64,000 nucleotides of DNA from Lachnospiraceae bacterium (GTDB lineage: Bacteria > Bacillota > Clostridia > Lachnospirales > Lachnospiraceae), in assembly GCA_016281605.1 (NCBI GenBank), contig JAEEJA010000001.1, positions 1 to 64,000 of the forward strand, given 5' to 3'. The notes under the pieces are model-generated. The model searched no databases, was not told the origin of the DNA, and saw only the letters and a program-made list of their open reading frames with translations. This document shows positions 40,067-49,368 of the stretch, one piece after another. Position 1 is the stretch's first letter. Every line of letters starts with the position of its first letter. Position numbers and translations under genes: made by a program.

Positions 40067-40879
40067 ATGGTCAATTTTCATACACATACATACAGATGCA
40101 ATCACGCAGCAGGCGAAGACAGAGAATATGTCGAAGCAGCAATCCAGGCCGGTTACAAGGTTCTTGGTTTTTCAGATCACTGCCCCAATGTTTATCCTGA
40201 CGGATATGTATCGGATATTCGCATGAAACTCTCTGAGATAGACGGTTACTTTGATTCTCTTACCTCTCTTCGTGATGAATATAAAAATGATATAAAAATA
40301 TATATCGGTTATGAAAATGAATATATCCCGGAATTACTATATGAGCAGGATAAAATCCTTTCAGAGTATCCTATTGATTTTCTGATTCAAGGTCAACACT
40401 CCATAAGACAGGAAAACTATTCTCCGTATACAGGTATAGAAACTCTTGATAAAGACATACTATATTCATATACTAAGCTTGCTGTAAACGGGATAAAAAG
40501 CGGAAGGTACCTTTACCTTGCTCACCCTGATTTAATTAATTTTAAAGGCGATTCTAAAATGTATGAGGAATGTGCTCATAAAATCTGTAAGACATTAAAG
40601 GAGTATGATAAACCATATGAATTTAATATGCTTGGCTATTGGCAAAAAAGACATTACCCTGTAGAAGCTTTTATCGATATAGCTTCTGAATATAAGTTAA
40701 AAGCTATAATCGGAACTGATGCTCATGATCCCGGTGAACTTTTAAAAACCAGAGAAAGAGAAAAAGCAACCTCACTTTTAAAAGAAAAAGGGTTTGAAAT
40801 TATAGAGTATGATTATCTTCTTTCTTGTCTTGAAGATGGCTCTTATAAAAGACCTTACAGCATAGTGTACGATATGTAA
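40067..40879 (+). CDS. hisJ: Histidinol-phosphatase (HisJ/PHP family)
   Basis: A 270-residue PHP-domain phosphoesterase. Metal ligands appear in FHTHTYRCNHA (HxH at residues 5-7), GFSDHCP, GYENEY, QGQHSI, and GTDAHDP near the C-terminus. The layout matches HisJ/HisK, which hydrolyses histidinol phosphate to histidinol. No his genes are nearby, so another PHP substrate cannot be excluded. I start at ATG 40067, five nt after GGAGG; an upstream in-frame ATG overlaps the ribosome site. Confidence 0.85.
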   Translation: MVNFHTHTYRCNHAAGEDREYVEAAIQAGYKVLGFSDHCPNVYPDGYVSDIRMKLSEIDGYFDSLTSLRDEYKNDIKIYIGYENEYIPELLYEQDKILSEYPIDFLIQGQHSIRQENYSPYTGIETLDKDILYSYTKLAVNGIKSGRYLYLAHPDLINFKGDSKMYEECAHKICKTLKEYDKPYEFNMLGYWQKRHYPVEAFIDIASEYKLKAIIGTDAHDPGELLKTREREKATSLLKEKGFEIIEYDYLLSCLEDGSYKRPYSIVYDM

Positions 40880-40970
40880 AAAACATAAAAACAATATAAG
40901 TAGTCCCAATCCTGAAGGGGCGATCAAGGTCGAAAAAGTATCTGGTGATTTTTTTAAATGGAGGAAAAAA

Positions 40971-43601
40971 ATGACCGCATCAAATAACAATATTAATATA
41001 TCAATATCAGTCAGAAATCTTACGGAATTTTGCTGCAGATGCGGTTCTATAGACTCTTACGGAGATTCTCTTCGAGATCCCGATATACTTTCAGAAGGGC
41101 AAAGGGCTCATAAAAAATTCCAAAAAGAGCAGTCTGATGAATACGAATCGGAAGTATCATTAAAGCTGATCAGTGAGATAAAACTGACAAAGAAAATATC
41201 TTTTCAAAATTCCACATTAGAATCCGTAACCTACACAATAGAAGGCAGAGCAGATGGCATACATAAGGATAGCTCCACCTCTGTATATACAGTAGATGAA
41301 ATAAAATCCACCTACAAAAATGTAGATTCTTTTGTGTCTCCATCTCCTACTCACTTAGCACAGGCAAAGTGTTATGCTTATATCTACGCTTGTCAGCATG
41401 ATTTGAAAAAGATAAGTGTACGTATGGTTTACATACAGCTTGGAAGTAAAAAGATTAAGTATTTTGGAGAAATATATACCAAAAAAGAGATTACAGACTG
41501 GTTTAATAGTCTTATTCTTTCATACCATACTTTTTGCTTATTACAGCTAGAGCATATCCAAAAAAGAGATATATTTTTAAAGGACCTCAACTTTCCTTTT
41601 GATTATCGAGAAGGTCAAAAAAAACTAATGGGTGATATCTACATATCCATACTCAGAAGAAAGCGCCTATACTTAGAAGCAGCTACAGGCTCCGGCAAAA
41701 CTATCGCAAATATTTTCCCTGGTATCAAGGCTCTTTCGGAGGGTAAGATTAGCCGTATTTTCTACATAACTGCAAAAAATATTACTCGCACTGTTGCTCT
41801 CGATACAGTTAAATTGCTTTGTGATTCTGCTTCTCCTCTTAGAACACTTATACTTACTGCAAGAGAGAAGATTTGTCTTCTTAAACAAGATAAAATCAGC
41901 GATGAAGTTAATTGCAATCAGGACAGCTGTCCCTATGCCAGAGGCCACTTTGACAGGGTAAATACTGCTTTACAAGAAATCTTATCTCATGAAAATATAA
42001 TCAGCAATGATGTACTGCTTTTCTATGCAAGAAAGTATGAAGTATGTCCTTATTCTCTTTCCAGAGATATAGCATACTTTTGTGATATCATAATTTGCGA
42101 TTATAATTATGTATTTGCACCTGATGTTTATCTCAGTGGTTTTTTTGGAGCAGACAGACAAAATTCCCCTGATATCTATGACGATATCTACAGGTATCTT
42201 CATCACGGCTCTAAATCAGACGATGAAACAGATGAAACTAAAGAAAATGAAAACTCTACTTATCTCATACTCACAGACGAAGCTCATAACTTAGTTTCAA
42301 GAGCAAGAAGTATGTACTCAGCTTCACTTTCTTATACTTATCTTTTTGAAATCAAAGAATTTTTTACATCCCTTTCCGATAGTCTGATCGTAAATAATAA
42401 TATAAAAAAGGGCTATAAAAATGTACATAGATTATTAAATCATTGTAGAGCAAATATAAAAACCATCTACAACACCTTAACAGCAATCAGAGAAGAATCT
42501 TCCTTTAATTTTCATAATACCTATCGACTTACAGCGGAGGATGAGGAGTTTTTATTTTCAACCGTCAGCATGCTTTTAAATAATTTAGAAAAATTTTTAT
42601 TGCAAAAAAAATGTCGTGATTTTCTAAAGGAAAAATCAGATAAAAGTACGTTTTCTGATTTTTATTTTCTGATTAGATTTTTAAATGATATTTATGAAAA
42701 TGAAAATGATAATTATATAAATTATATCTCAATAAGCGAAGATGGTGACAATATATTAACACTGGACTGTATGGAGCCTAAAGAACTCATAGAAGAAAAA
42801 CTGCAAAAAAGCAGAGCTTGTATATTCTTCTCTGCTACTCTCAGACCTGTTAATTATTTTAAGGAACAGCTTGCAGGAAGAGAAAATGATTATTGCATAT
42901 ATTCTCCATCTCCCTTTGATAAAAAAAGAAGGCTAACCCTGGTTGCAACCGATGTAAGCACTCTTTACTCTCGCAGAAATTCTGCGGAGTACGAAAAGCT
43001 TTCAGATTACCTTTTTACTTTTATGTATTCACGACCGGGCAACTATATGTTTTTCTTTCCCTCATATAAATTTTTAGGAGAAATAGCAGAAATCTTATCT
43101 GAAAAAATACGAAAAACAAGCTCGACTATACATCCTACTTTGATAATTCAATCCAGACAAATGAGTGAGGAAGATAAAGAAGCCTTTTTGGAGGAATTTA
43201 AATCAAATCCTAAAGATTCTTTTAAGGTCGGGTTATGTGTACTGGGTGGAGTTTTTTCGGAAGGAATAGACTTGCAGGGCGAAGCTCTCATAGGAGTCGC
43301 GGTTTTAGGAACCGGTCTTCCTATGGTCTGCTCCGAAAATGAAATATATAAGTATTACTTTGATAAAGCACATAAGTCAGGCTTTGATTACGCATATACC
43401 TACCCCGGAATGAATAAGGTTACACAGGCAGGCGGACGTCTTATAAGAACCGCTGAGGACTGCGGAGTTATACTTCTTTTGGATGAAAGATTCACAAAAA
43501 ACTCTTACAGACAGCTTTTCCCCGGAGAGTGGCAGCCTGTAGTTCCTGTAAATAGAAGCACTATCTCTGATAAATTAAATGAATTTTGGACTAAGCTTTA
43601 G
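40971..43601 (+). CDS. PD-(D/E)XK nuclease fused to DinG/XPD-like helicase
   Basis: An 876-residue protein. Residues about 60-160 carry a RecB-like nuclease motif set: G92-R-A-D95, E110-I-K112 and Q131-x3-Y135. Residues from about 210 form an SF2 iron-sulphur helicase: Walker A AATGSGKT near 238-244, cysteines in KICLL, NQDSCPYA and YEVCPYSL positions expected for a 4Fe-4S cluster, TDEAHNL (DEAH), and C-terminal IFFSATL, GVFSEGIDL and QAGGRLIRT. It would unwind and cut DNA in repair; partner unknown. A strong ATGGAGGAAAAAA site precedes the ATG. Its last four bases overlap the end of polA on the opposite strand. Confidence 0.87.
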   Translation: MTASNNNINISISVRNLTEFCCRCGSIDSYGDSLRDPDILSEGQRAHKKFQKEQSDEYESEVSLKLISEIKLTKKISFQNSTLESVTYTIEGRADGIHKDSSTSVYTVDEIKSTYKNVDSFVSPSPTHLAQAKCYAYIYACQHDLKKISVRMVYIQLGSKKIKYFGEIYTKKEITDWFNSLILSYHTFCLLQLEHIQKRDIFLKDLNFPFDYREGQKKLMGDIYISILRRKRLYLEAATGSGKTIANIFPGIKALSEGKISRIFYITAKNITRTVALDTVKLLCDSASPLRTLILTAREKICLLKQDKISDEVNCNQDSCPYARGHFDRVNTALQEILSHENIISNDVLLFYARKYEVCPYSLSRDIAYFCDIIICDYNYVFAPDVYLSGFFGADRQNSPDIYDDIYRYLHHGSKSDDETDETKENENSTYLILTDEAHNLVSRARSMYSASLSYTYLFEIKEFFTSLSDSLIVNNNIKKGYKNVHRLLNHCRANIKTIYNTLTAIREESSFNFHNTYRLTAEDEEFLFSTVSMLLNNLEKFLLQKKCRDFLKEKSDKSTFSDFYFLIRFLNDIYENENDNYINYISISEDGDNILTLDCMEPKELIEEKLQKSRACIFFSATLRPVNYFKEQLAGRENDYCIYSPSPFDKKRRLTLVATDVSTLYSRRNSAEYEKLSDYLFTFMYSRPGNYMFFFPSYKFLGEIAEILSEKIRKTSSTIHPTLIIQSRQMSEEDKEAFLEEFKSNPKDSFKVGLCVLGGVFSEGIDLQGEALIGVAVLGTGLPMVCSENEIYKYYFDKAHKSGFDYAYTYPGMNKVTQAGGRLIRTAEDCGVILLLDERFTKNSYRQLFPGEWQPVVPVNRSTISDKLNEFWTKL

Positions 43602-46447
43602 TGTGCCTCATCCCAGTTGCTTCCTTCGCTTACCGAGACCTCAAGCTCTACTAAAAGCTTAGCTGCATGCTTCATGTTCTCCACCAGGATTTCTTTTACT
43701 TTATCTTTTTCATCAATGTAAGTTTCCACGAGAAGCTCATCATGAACCTGTAGCACAACTCTGGATTTAAGTCCTTCATCATAAAGCTTTCTCGACACAT
43801 TTATCATTGCAATCTTCATAATATCAGCTGCAGAGCCCTGGATAGGAGCATTCATAGCAACTCTTTCTCCGAAAGCTCTTTGCATGTGATTAGAGGACTT
43901 TAATTCAGGTATTGGGCGTCTGCGACCAAATATCGTAGTCGTATATCCATCTGTCTTTGCATCCTCTACAAGCTTATCTAAATACTTCTTTATATCCGGA
44001 TAGGTCTTAAAATACTCTTCTATGTACTCCTTAGCCTGCTTACCTGATATATTTAGATCCTGTCCCAGGCCAAATGAGCTGATACCGTATATAATGCCAA
44101 AGTTTACAGCCTTAGCATTTCTTCGCATGATAGGTGTAACCTCTTCAAAAGGAACATGAAAAACTTTAGATGCTGTTATGGCATGAATATCTTCTCCAAG
44201 CTTATAGGAATCTATAAGTTCCTTATCACCGGACATGTGTGCCATAAGCCTTAGCTCTATCTGAGAAAAATCTGCATCCAAAAATACGCAACCATCCTTT
44301 GGTTTAAATACTCCTCTGAAGCGCCTTCCAAGCTCCATACGTACAGGAATATTTTGCAAATTAGGGTCTGTACTGCTGATACGCCCTGTGGCTGTTATAG
44401 TCTGGTTAAATGACCCATGTATACGTCCATCCGTTCCTATGTACGGAGCCAGTCCATCTGCGTAAGTTGATTTTAATTTACTTAACTGTCGATACTCTAG
44501 TATTTTATCGATTATAGGATCTTCTCCCTTAAGCTTTTCCAGCACATCTGCGGCAGTTGAGTAGCCGGTCTTTGTTTTCTTAGCTCCCGGAAGCTTTAGT
44601 TTCTCAAAGAGTATAACTCCCAATTGCTTTGGCGAATTTATATTAAACTCTTCTCCTGCCAGGTTGTAAATATCGTCAGTAAGGGAATCAATTCTTTCGC
44701 CCAAAAGAACTGACATTTTATGAAGTTCCTCTTTATCAGCCTTGATTCCAAGCTGCTCAAGAGTATACAAGTAGTATGCAGTCGGAATCTCAATTTCCTT
44801 GAAAAGCTTAAGCATACCGGTCTGCGATAACTTGTCATACAGCACTTTATGGGTTTCTATGCATATAGCGCTCTCATTAGCATAATATGTGCCTATTTTT
44901 TCATCTGTTAGCAATCTATACTTAATATCACTATACTTATCTTTACCAAATATTTCAAAAAAGTCAGATGCTTCTATTCCAAGATAAAGCCTTGCGCACG
45001 AAGGTGCAGTGTAGGAATCCGCCAAAGGATTTAAAAGGTAAGAAGCTATGGAAATATCAAAAATTTTATTAAAATTGTCTTTAATTATTTTTCCTTCATC
45101 AGACTCTTCAAACTCTAAAAAATCACAGTGATAAGGTGTTATAAGATGCAAAAGATTCTTTACATTAGAAACACTTATAATATCCGAAATCTGCATCAAT
45201 TTACATATGAATTTTAAGAGATTATTTTTATTGATTTTTTCTCCCACTATCAGATAAGTCTTTTTTATCTTATCTCCTATACTTACAGAGATTCCATCAT
45301 ACTCATACAAAGCTTCCTCATGCGTATCAAAAAGATTATCTCCTCCTGAAAAGTCAAGTGTAATCTGAGTTTCCTTCTTTCCCTTACTTCTCTTTATCTT
45401 TGAATAATCATTTGACCATTCTTCTCCTATTACAGCAAAAGAAATAATCTTTTTTTCAAGGGATAATATAGCATTTATTATATTTTCCTTTTCAGAATTA
45501 AGCTCACTTTCATTCGTAAGCTTTATTATCTTATAATCACTTAAATTAACGTCTTTTGTTGAGTGAGTCTGTCCTGAAATATTATTAAATTTTTTCAAAA
45601 AGCTTTTTAAATCCAGCTCTCTCATATAAAGATATGCTTCGTCATTGAACATGTCTTTTATAATAGTTTCTTCCAGATTAACATCTATATCCGCATGTGT
45701 ATCTATGGTAGCAAGAGCCTTTGACATCTCTGCAGACTCTCTTCCCTCCAATAAAAGAGTTTTTGTTCTTTTTTTCTCTATTCCTTCTATGTTTTCGTAT
45801 ATAGTTTTAACATCAGGGTACTGCTTTAATAAAGCTACTGCAGTCTTTTCACCAACTCCCGGTACTCCCGGTATATTGTCGGATGAATCTCCCATAAGAG
45901 CCTTTAGCTCTATAATCTGAGCAGGTGTAACACCATACTTTTCCACAACATCATCCGGATAATAGTTTTCAACTGTTGTTCCACCCCTGCCGGTCTTAGG
46001 TATACGTATTAAAACGCGTGAATCTGATAACTGAAGCATATCTCTGTCACCGGATATTATACGGACTTCCATGCCTTTTTGCTTTGCGCACTCTGCATAA
46101 GTTCCAAGTATATCGTCAGCCTCATAGCCAGCCTTTTCACATATACTTATATTCATCCTGGTAAGTAATTCATGAATTAAAGGCATCTGCTCTTTTAGCT
46201 CGTCAGGCATTCCCTTTCTGGTCCCCTTATAGGCTTCATACATCTCATGTCTAAAGGTTTTTGCATGAACATCAAATGCTACGAGCAAGTATTCAGGCTT
46301 TTCCTCATCTAATACCTTAAACATAATATTTAGAAAACCAAATATCGCATTGGTGTGAACCCCTTTTGAATTGGTCAGATTCGGAACCCCGTAAAATGCC
46401 CTGTTCATAATACTGTTTCCATCTATCAAAACTATTTTTTTATCCAT
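43598..46447 (-). CDS. polA: DNA polymerase I
   Basis: A 949-residue PolA for Okazaki fragment processing and repair. The N-terminal 5'-3' exonuclease is complete (LLVAFDVHAKTFRHE, KAGYEADDILGTYA, GDRDMLQL, DSSDNIPGVPGVGEKTA). The middle 3'-5' exonuclease lacks the catalytic DxE, reading ISFAVIGEEW, so proofreading is probably absent. The polymerase domain has DADFSQIELRLMAH, RRNAKAVNFGIIYGIS and VLQVHDELLVE. I start at ATG 46447 after ATGGAGATTAGC. Its stop overlaps the convergent helicase gene by 4 bp, leaving no room for a terminator between them. Confidence 0.97.
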   Translation of the reverse strand: MDKKIVLIDGNSIMNRAFYGVPNLTNSKGVHTNAIFGFLNIMFKVLDEEKPEYLLVAFDVHAKTFRHEMYEAYKGTRKGMPDELKEQMPLIHELLTRMNISICEKAGYEADDILGTYAECAKQKGMEVRIISGDRDMLQLSDSRVLIRIPKTGRGGTTVENYYPDDVVEKYGVTPAQIIELKALMGDSSDNIPGVPGVGEKTAVALLKQYPDVKTIYENIEGIEKKRTKTLLLEGRESAEMSKALATIDTHADIDVNLEETIIKDMFNDEAYLYMRELDLKSFLKKFNNISGQTHSTKDVNLSDYKIIKLTNESELNSEKENIINAILSLEKKIISFAVIGEEWSNDYSKIKRSKGKKETQITLDFSGGDNLFDTHEEALYEYDGISVSIGDKIKKTYLIVGEKINKNNLLKFICKLMQISDIISVSNVKNLLHLITPYHCDFLEFEESDEGKIIKDNFNKIFDISIASYLLNPLADSYTAPSCARLYLGIEASDFFEIFGKDKYSDIKYRLLTDEKIGTYYANESAICIETHKVLYDKLSQTGMLKLFKEIEIPTAYYLYTLEQLGIKADKEELHKMSVLLGERIDSLTDDIYNLAGEEFNINSPKQLGVILFEKLKLPGAKKTKTGYSTAADVLEKLKGEDPIIDKILEYRQLSKLKSTYADGLAPYIGTDGRIHGSFNQTITATGRISSTDPNLQNIPVRMELGRRFRGVFKPKDGCVFLDADFSQIELRLMAHMSGDKELIDSYKLGEDIHAITASKVFHVPFEEVTPIMRRNAKAVNFGIIYGISSFGLGQDLNISGKQAKEYIEEYFKTYPDIKKYLDKLVEDAKTDGYTTTIFGRRRPIPELKSSNHMQRAFGERVAMNAPIQGSAADIMKIAMINVSRKLYDEGLKSRVVLQVHDELLVETYIDEKDKVKEILVENMKHAAKLLVELEVSVSEGSNWDEAH

Positions 46448-46538
46448 GCTAATCTCCATAAATCTAATTCTAATACTTATAGGTATGGTCTCCTACTAAG
46501 ATTAATAACCACACCAGTCAATACATGTCTTCTATAAT

Positions 46539-46585
46539 AAAAAAAAATCCCGAAAGAACTTATCCACTCTAAGCTCTCCCGAGAT
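46539..46585 (-). terminator. Terminator of the cheY-tRNA-Leu transcript
   Basis: On the minus strand 16 consecutive pairs (with G-U wobbles) join 46570-46585 to 46547-46562 around a 7-nt loop, followed by nine U residues. It starts 9 nt after the tRNA-Leu 3' end. Confidence 0.88.
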
Positions 46586-46593
46586 TCCACATA

Positions 46594-46677
46594 TGCACCA
46601 GGAGGGACTTGAACCCTCATGAGATTGCTCTCGACGGATTTTGAGTCCGTTGCGTCTGCCAATTCCGCCACTAGTGC
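46594..46677 (-). tRNA. tRNA-Leu (anticodon CAA)
   Basis: An 84-nt class II tRNA: acceptor GCACTAG/CTGGTGC, discriminator A, anticodon stem ACGGA/TCCGT with loop CTCAAAA (anticodon CAA, reading UUG), a long variable arm GAGAGCAATCTC, and TTCAAGT T-loop. CCA is not encoded. It begins 17 bp after the cheY stop with no terminator between them, so it is probably processed from the cheY mRNA. Confidence 0.96.
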
Positions 46678-46694
46678 AAAATGAAATATAAAAA

Positions 46695-47057
46695 TCAACT
46701 AAGTGCTTTCTTAACTGATTCTATAACTCTGTCTACCTGGAACGGTTTAACAACAAAATCTCTTGCTCCGCTCTGAATAGCTTCAATAACCATAGCCTGC
46801 TGACCCATGGCTGAACACATGATAACTCTTGCATTACCATCGATAGCCCTGATTTCCTTTAACGCCTGTATACCATCCATCTTAGGCATGGTTATATCCA
46901 TGGTAACTAAATCAGGTTTAAGCTCCTGATACTTTTGAACAGCTATTTCTCCGTTTTCAGCTTCTCCGACTACGTTAAATCCACCTTTTGTAAGTATATC
47001 TTTTATCATCATGCGCATAAAAGCAGCATCATCAACTATCAATATATCATTACCCAT
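46695..47057 (-). CDS. cheY: CheY-type single-domain response regulator
   Basis: A 120-residue receiver domain without an output domain. Acidic pair D9-D10, phospho-acceptor D54 in LVTMDITMPKMDG, switch Ser/Thr in MCSAMG, and Lys in FVVKPF near residue 104. It closely resembles CheY of Gram-positive and Thermotoga type, which binds flagellar switch proteins FliM/FliN. No chemotaxis or flagellar gene is in the window, so its partner histidine kinase is elsewhere. It has a perfect consensus promoter. Confidence 0.88.
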   Translation of the reverse strand: MGNDILIVDDAAFMRMMIKDILTKGGFNVVGEAENGEIAVQKYQELKPDLVTMDITMPKMDGIQALKEIRAIDGNARVIMCSAMGQQAMVIEAIQSGARDFVVKPFQVDRVIESVKKALS

Positions 47058-47105
47058 TTGTTGTCTCCCTAAAGGTTAATGTTTGCATCCATAAGCAACA
47101 TCAAG

Positions 47106-47134
47106 ATTATACAGCATTTTTTTTACTTTGTCAA
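47106..47134 (-). promoter_or_regulatory. Consensus sigma-A promoter of cheY
   Basis: Minus strand TTGACA, 17-bp spacer, TATAAT: both hexamers are perfect. It ends 48 bp upstream of cheY. This suggests strong constitutive expression, consistent with the tRNA downstream, rather than flagellar sigma-28 control. Confidence 0.88.
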
Positions 47135-47175
47135 TAATTCAAAGGTATCATGTTTCTTGATTATATCATGATTTA

Positions 47176-48015
47176 TCATACTGCATTCATAGATTTATAT
47201 TCATCTTTTATAATACTTAAACACTCTTTTATACGTGCATTCACCTCTTCTTTCGCACCTTCCCTGTACGAATTCTTCACTCCGTTAACCATACCGTAAA
47301 GCTTTGAATCTCTTGCAAGGTCTGTTATCCTTTCCCAAAGCTCCTCAAAGTTCTTCATATCTGTGGCAGAAGCACTAAGCTTCTCTATTTCATCGATTTT
47401 ATTTTCAACCGTTACATCTAACTGCAATGCAGTCATAAAACCACAGAAGGCTCTGAATTCACGATTTCTGATATAGGCTTTGGTATAACACTCTCTTGAC
47501 TTCTTATATTCACCAAGTTTTAAAGCTATAAGTCCAAGTCTCTCGTAAACAGCACTCATTTCTTCATTGGCGTCCTCTGATATATCTATATGCTGTAAGA
47601 GATGATTATATTCTCTTTCAGCCTTAGTTAATTCGTTACACTTATAGTAATTAGCGGCTTTGATCTTAATCCTGCCATAATAATCCAGACTTTGGGTTTC
47701 TTTCATAATTCCTATAAGATCTTCAATCTCAGCCTGAGTATAATAATCACAGGCACAGCATATGGTCACAACCAAATCCTTTATATCAGCCTTATCCTTG
47801 AGAAGTTTTTTTAGCTTCTGAGCAAGATTTGTAATCTTTAATTCTTCTTCTACCCATCTTACAAATTCTTCACCAAAATAATCCTCGCGAATAAGATATA
47901 TATTGCTTTTTATGTAGAAACACACCTCTTCAATACTGTAGACGTATGTTTTTGTCTTTGGAAAAAAGTATCCTTCAGAGGCATACTCTCCCTTGCAAAG
48001 AATAATCTTGCTCAT
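47176..48015 (-). CDS. TPR-like cytoplasmic protein
   Basis: A 279-residue protein with no signal or membrane segment. It begins MSKIILCKGEYASEGYFF and is helical; residues about 150-190 give a clear tetratricopeptide-type pair (SAVYERLGLIALKLGEYKKSRECYTKAY; key LGxxxLxxGxY, CYxKA). Other helical repeats are likely on both sides. I do not recognise the full-length family. It lies 17 bp after the Hsp70-like gene and 123 bp upstream of cheY, so it is the last gene of the three-gene module. Scaffolding of the two partner proteins is inferred. Confidence 0.7.
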   Translation of the reverse strand: MSKIILCKGEYASEGYFFPKTKTYVYSIEEVCFYIKSNIYLIREDYFGEEFVRWVEEELKITNLAQKLKKLLKDKADIKDLVVTICCACDYYTQAEIEDLIGIMKETQSLDYYGRIKIKAANYYKCNELTKAEREYNHLLQHIDISEDANEEMSAVYERLGLIALKLGEYKKSRECYTKAYIRNREFRAFCGFMTALQLDVTVENKIDEIEKLSASATDMKNFEELWERITDLARDSKLYGMVNGVKNSYREGAKEEVNARIKECLSIIKDEYKSMNAV

Positions 48016-48031
48016 ATCGGACCTCTTTCTA

Positions 48032-49315
48032 CTAAAGTTTTAATGTTCTCTCCCAGATACGGTTCGTGGAACGATAAAAATCTCCGAAACCTCTGTCCTT
48101 AAGAGTTATAATACATTCGTTAACATTCTTAAACCTTATTCTAAATGTAAAACGTGTCATCTTATCGGGTCTTTTCTCAACATTATTTAACGAAAGCATA
48201 TGGTATCTCTTTTGTCTTGTCAAAACATTTTCTATAACAATGCAAATTTCATCTTCCTCATCAGGTATGATGTCTACACTTTCATCTATATGCTCCCACT
48301 TAGAGCCTGCACTTACAACCTTTAGGAGCTGAATCTGGGCATCAGTATAAACTCTTAAGTAAATATTAGAATCAATTCCGGTAGAATCCATAAGAACTAT
48401 ATCGGTTCTATGATTCTCAGCCATTATCTCATGTGCTAGGTAGCAGGCTCCTCTGGTATAAAGGTTTTCACCCTTAAATATCCTTCTTCCTACACATAGT
48501 TTTCTTAAAGACTGATCTATCCATCCGGAAACTATCTTGCTTCCGATAATGTAAACCGTTGTTATATTATGCTTATAAAATATGGCATTTGCCATACTTG
48601 TAAATGATGTCACTTTTTCATGTTCTGTCATGGTCTCATATTTTTTCAAGTCCAAATTATCGGTTAAATCTCTTTCATTCCAGCTTACAATAAAAGGATT
48701 TGAGCTTCTATCTATGGTAAGCTGTATAAATTTCAATCTTATTTGCAAATCATCATCTCTGTAAAACTCAAAAAGACCGATGTTATTGAGCCACAACTCA
48801 ACCTTCTGACTTGTTGCGTAGTGCATATAACTTATGGGATGACTTACTATGGAAAATCGCTCCGAATCAAGTCCCGCCTCCAGCACTGATTTACTTAACT
48901 TCGAAAGCATTACATCATCTGCACTTGTACAGGTAAATGCACAATAAAGAATCTTTTGATAAGGATATCTGGTTTTAACAATATTTAAAAGTCTTATGAT
49001 AAATATTCGTAAAAGTTCGGATATTTCAAAACTCATACCTGATACACTTATGCTATCCTCAGTTCGTGCCAATGATAAGAGATTTCTAATCGTAATAAAT
49101 CCCGAATCATGTTTCCTCTCTTCTGCTTCTACTCCAAAATACCAGATTTTATGGTGTGTATCGAAGGAAAGCACCGATGGTATCTCATATATTTCTTTAC
49201 CTGCATACCTGTATCCAACAGGAACCGGTTCTTTGGCTTCCTCATCATAGCAGGAAATCTGGGTAAGTAGGTCACTTAAATCTATACCCAGCTTTAAGGT
49301 CCTCATATCTTTCAT
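48032..49315 (-). CDS. DUF5716-type protein with Hsp70/actin-like ATPase features
   Basis: A 427-residue cytoplasmic protein that I recall as DUF5716. It shows hallmarks of the actin/Hsp70 fold: an N-terminal phosphate-1-like loop LKLGIDLSDLL (residues 7-17), PSVLSF with FGVEAEE as in DnaK-type chaperones, and a late TVYIIGSKIVSGWIDQSL segment followed by RRIFKGENLYTRGACYLA, equivalent to the adenosine motif and the VAxGAA helix. Asn/Asp in canonical positions vary, so ATPase activity is not assured. Start ATG 49315 follows GGAGGTAAGC. It sits 53 bp after DUF5717. Confidence 0.7.
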   Translation of the reverse strand: MKDMRTLKLGIDLSDLLTQISCYDEEAKEPVPVGYRYAGKEIYEIPSVLSFDTHHKIWYFGVEAEERKHDSGFITIRNLLSLARTEDSISVSGMSFEISELLRIFIIRLLNIVKTRYPYQKILYCAFTCTSADDVMLSKLSKSVLEAGLDSERFSIVSHPISYMHYATSQKVELWLNNIGLFEFYRDDDLQIRLKFIQLTIDRSSNPFIVSWNERDLTDNLDLKKYETMTEHEKVTSFTSMANAIFYKHNITTVYIIGSKIVSGWIDQSLRKLCVGRRIFKGENLYTRGACYLAHEIMAENHRTDIVLMDSTGIDSNIYLRVYTDAQIQLLKVVSAGSKWEHIDESVDIIPDEEDEICIVIENVLTRQKRYHMLSLNNVEKRPDKMTRFTFRIRFKNVNECIITLKDRGFGDFYRSTNRIWERTLKL

Positions 49316-49368
49316 GCTTACCTCCATGTGAAAAGCTTTTACTTGTTAAAAATACTCATCAGAGTTTT

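Noticed and set aside
40880..40970. Possible structured RNA between hisJ and the helicase gene
   Set aside because: I found no extended stem or known motif in the 91-bp gap.
41673..42206. Minus-strand open frames inside the helicase gene
   Set aside because: They are shadows of the plus-strand coding sequence without ribosome sites.
46477..46698. 73-codon frame near tRNA-Leu
   Set aside because: It overlaps the tRNA and its terminator.
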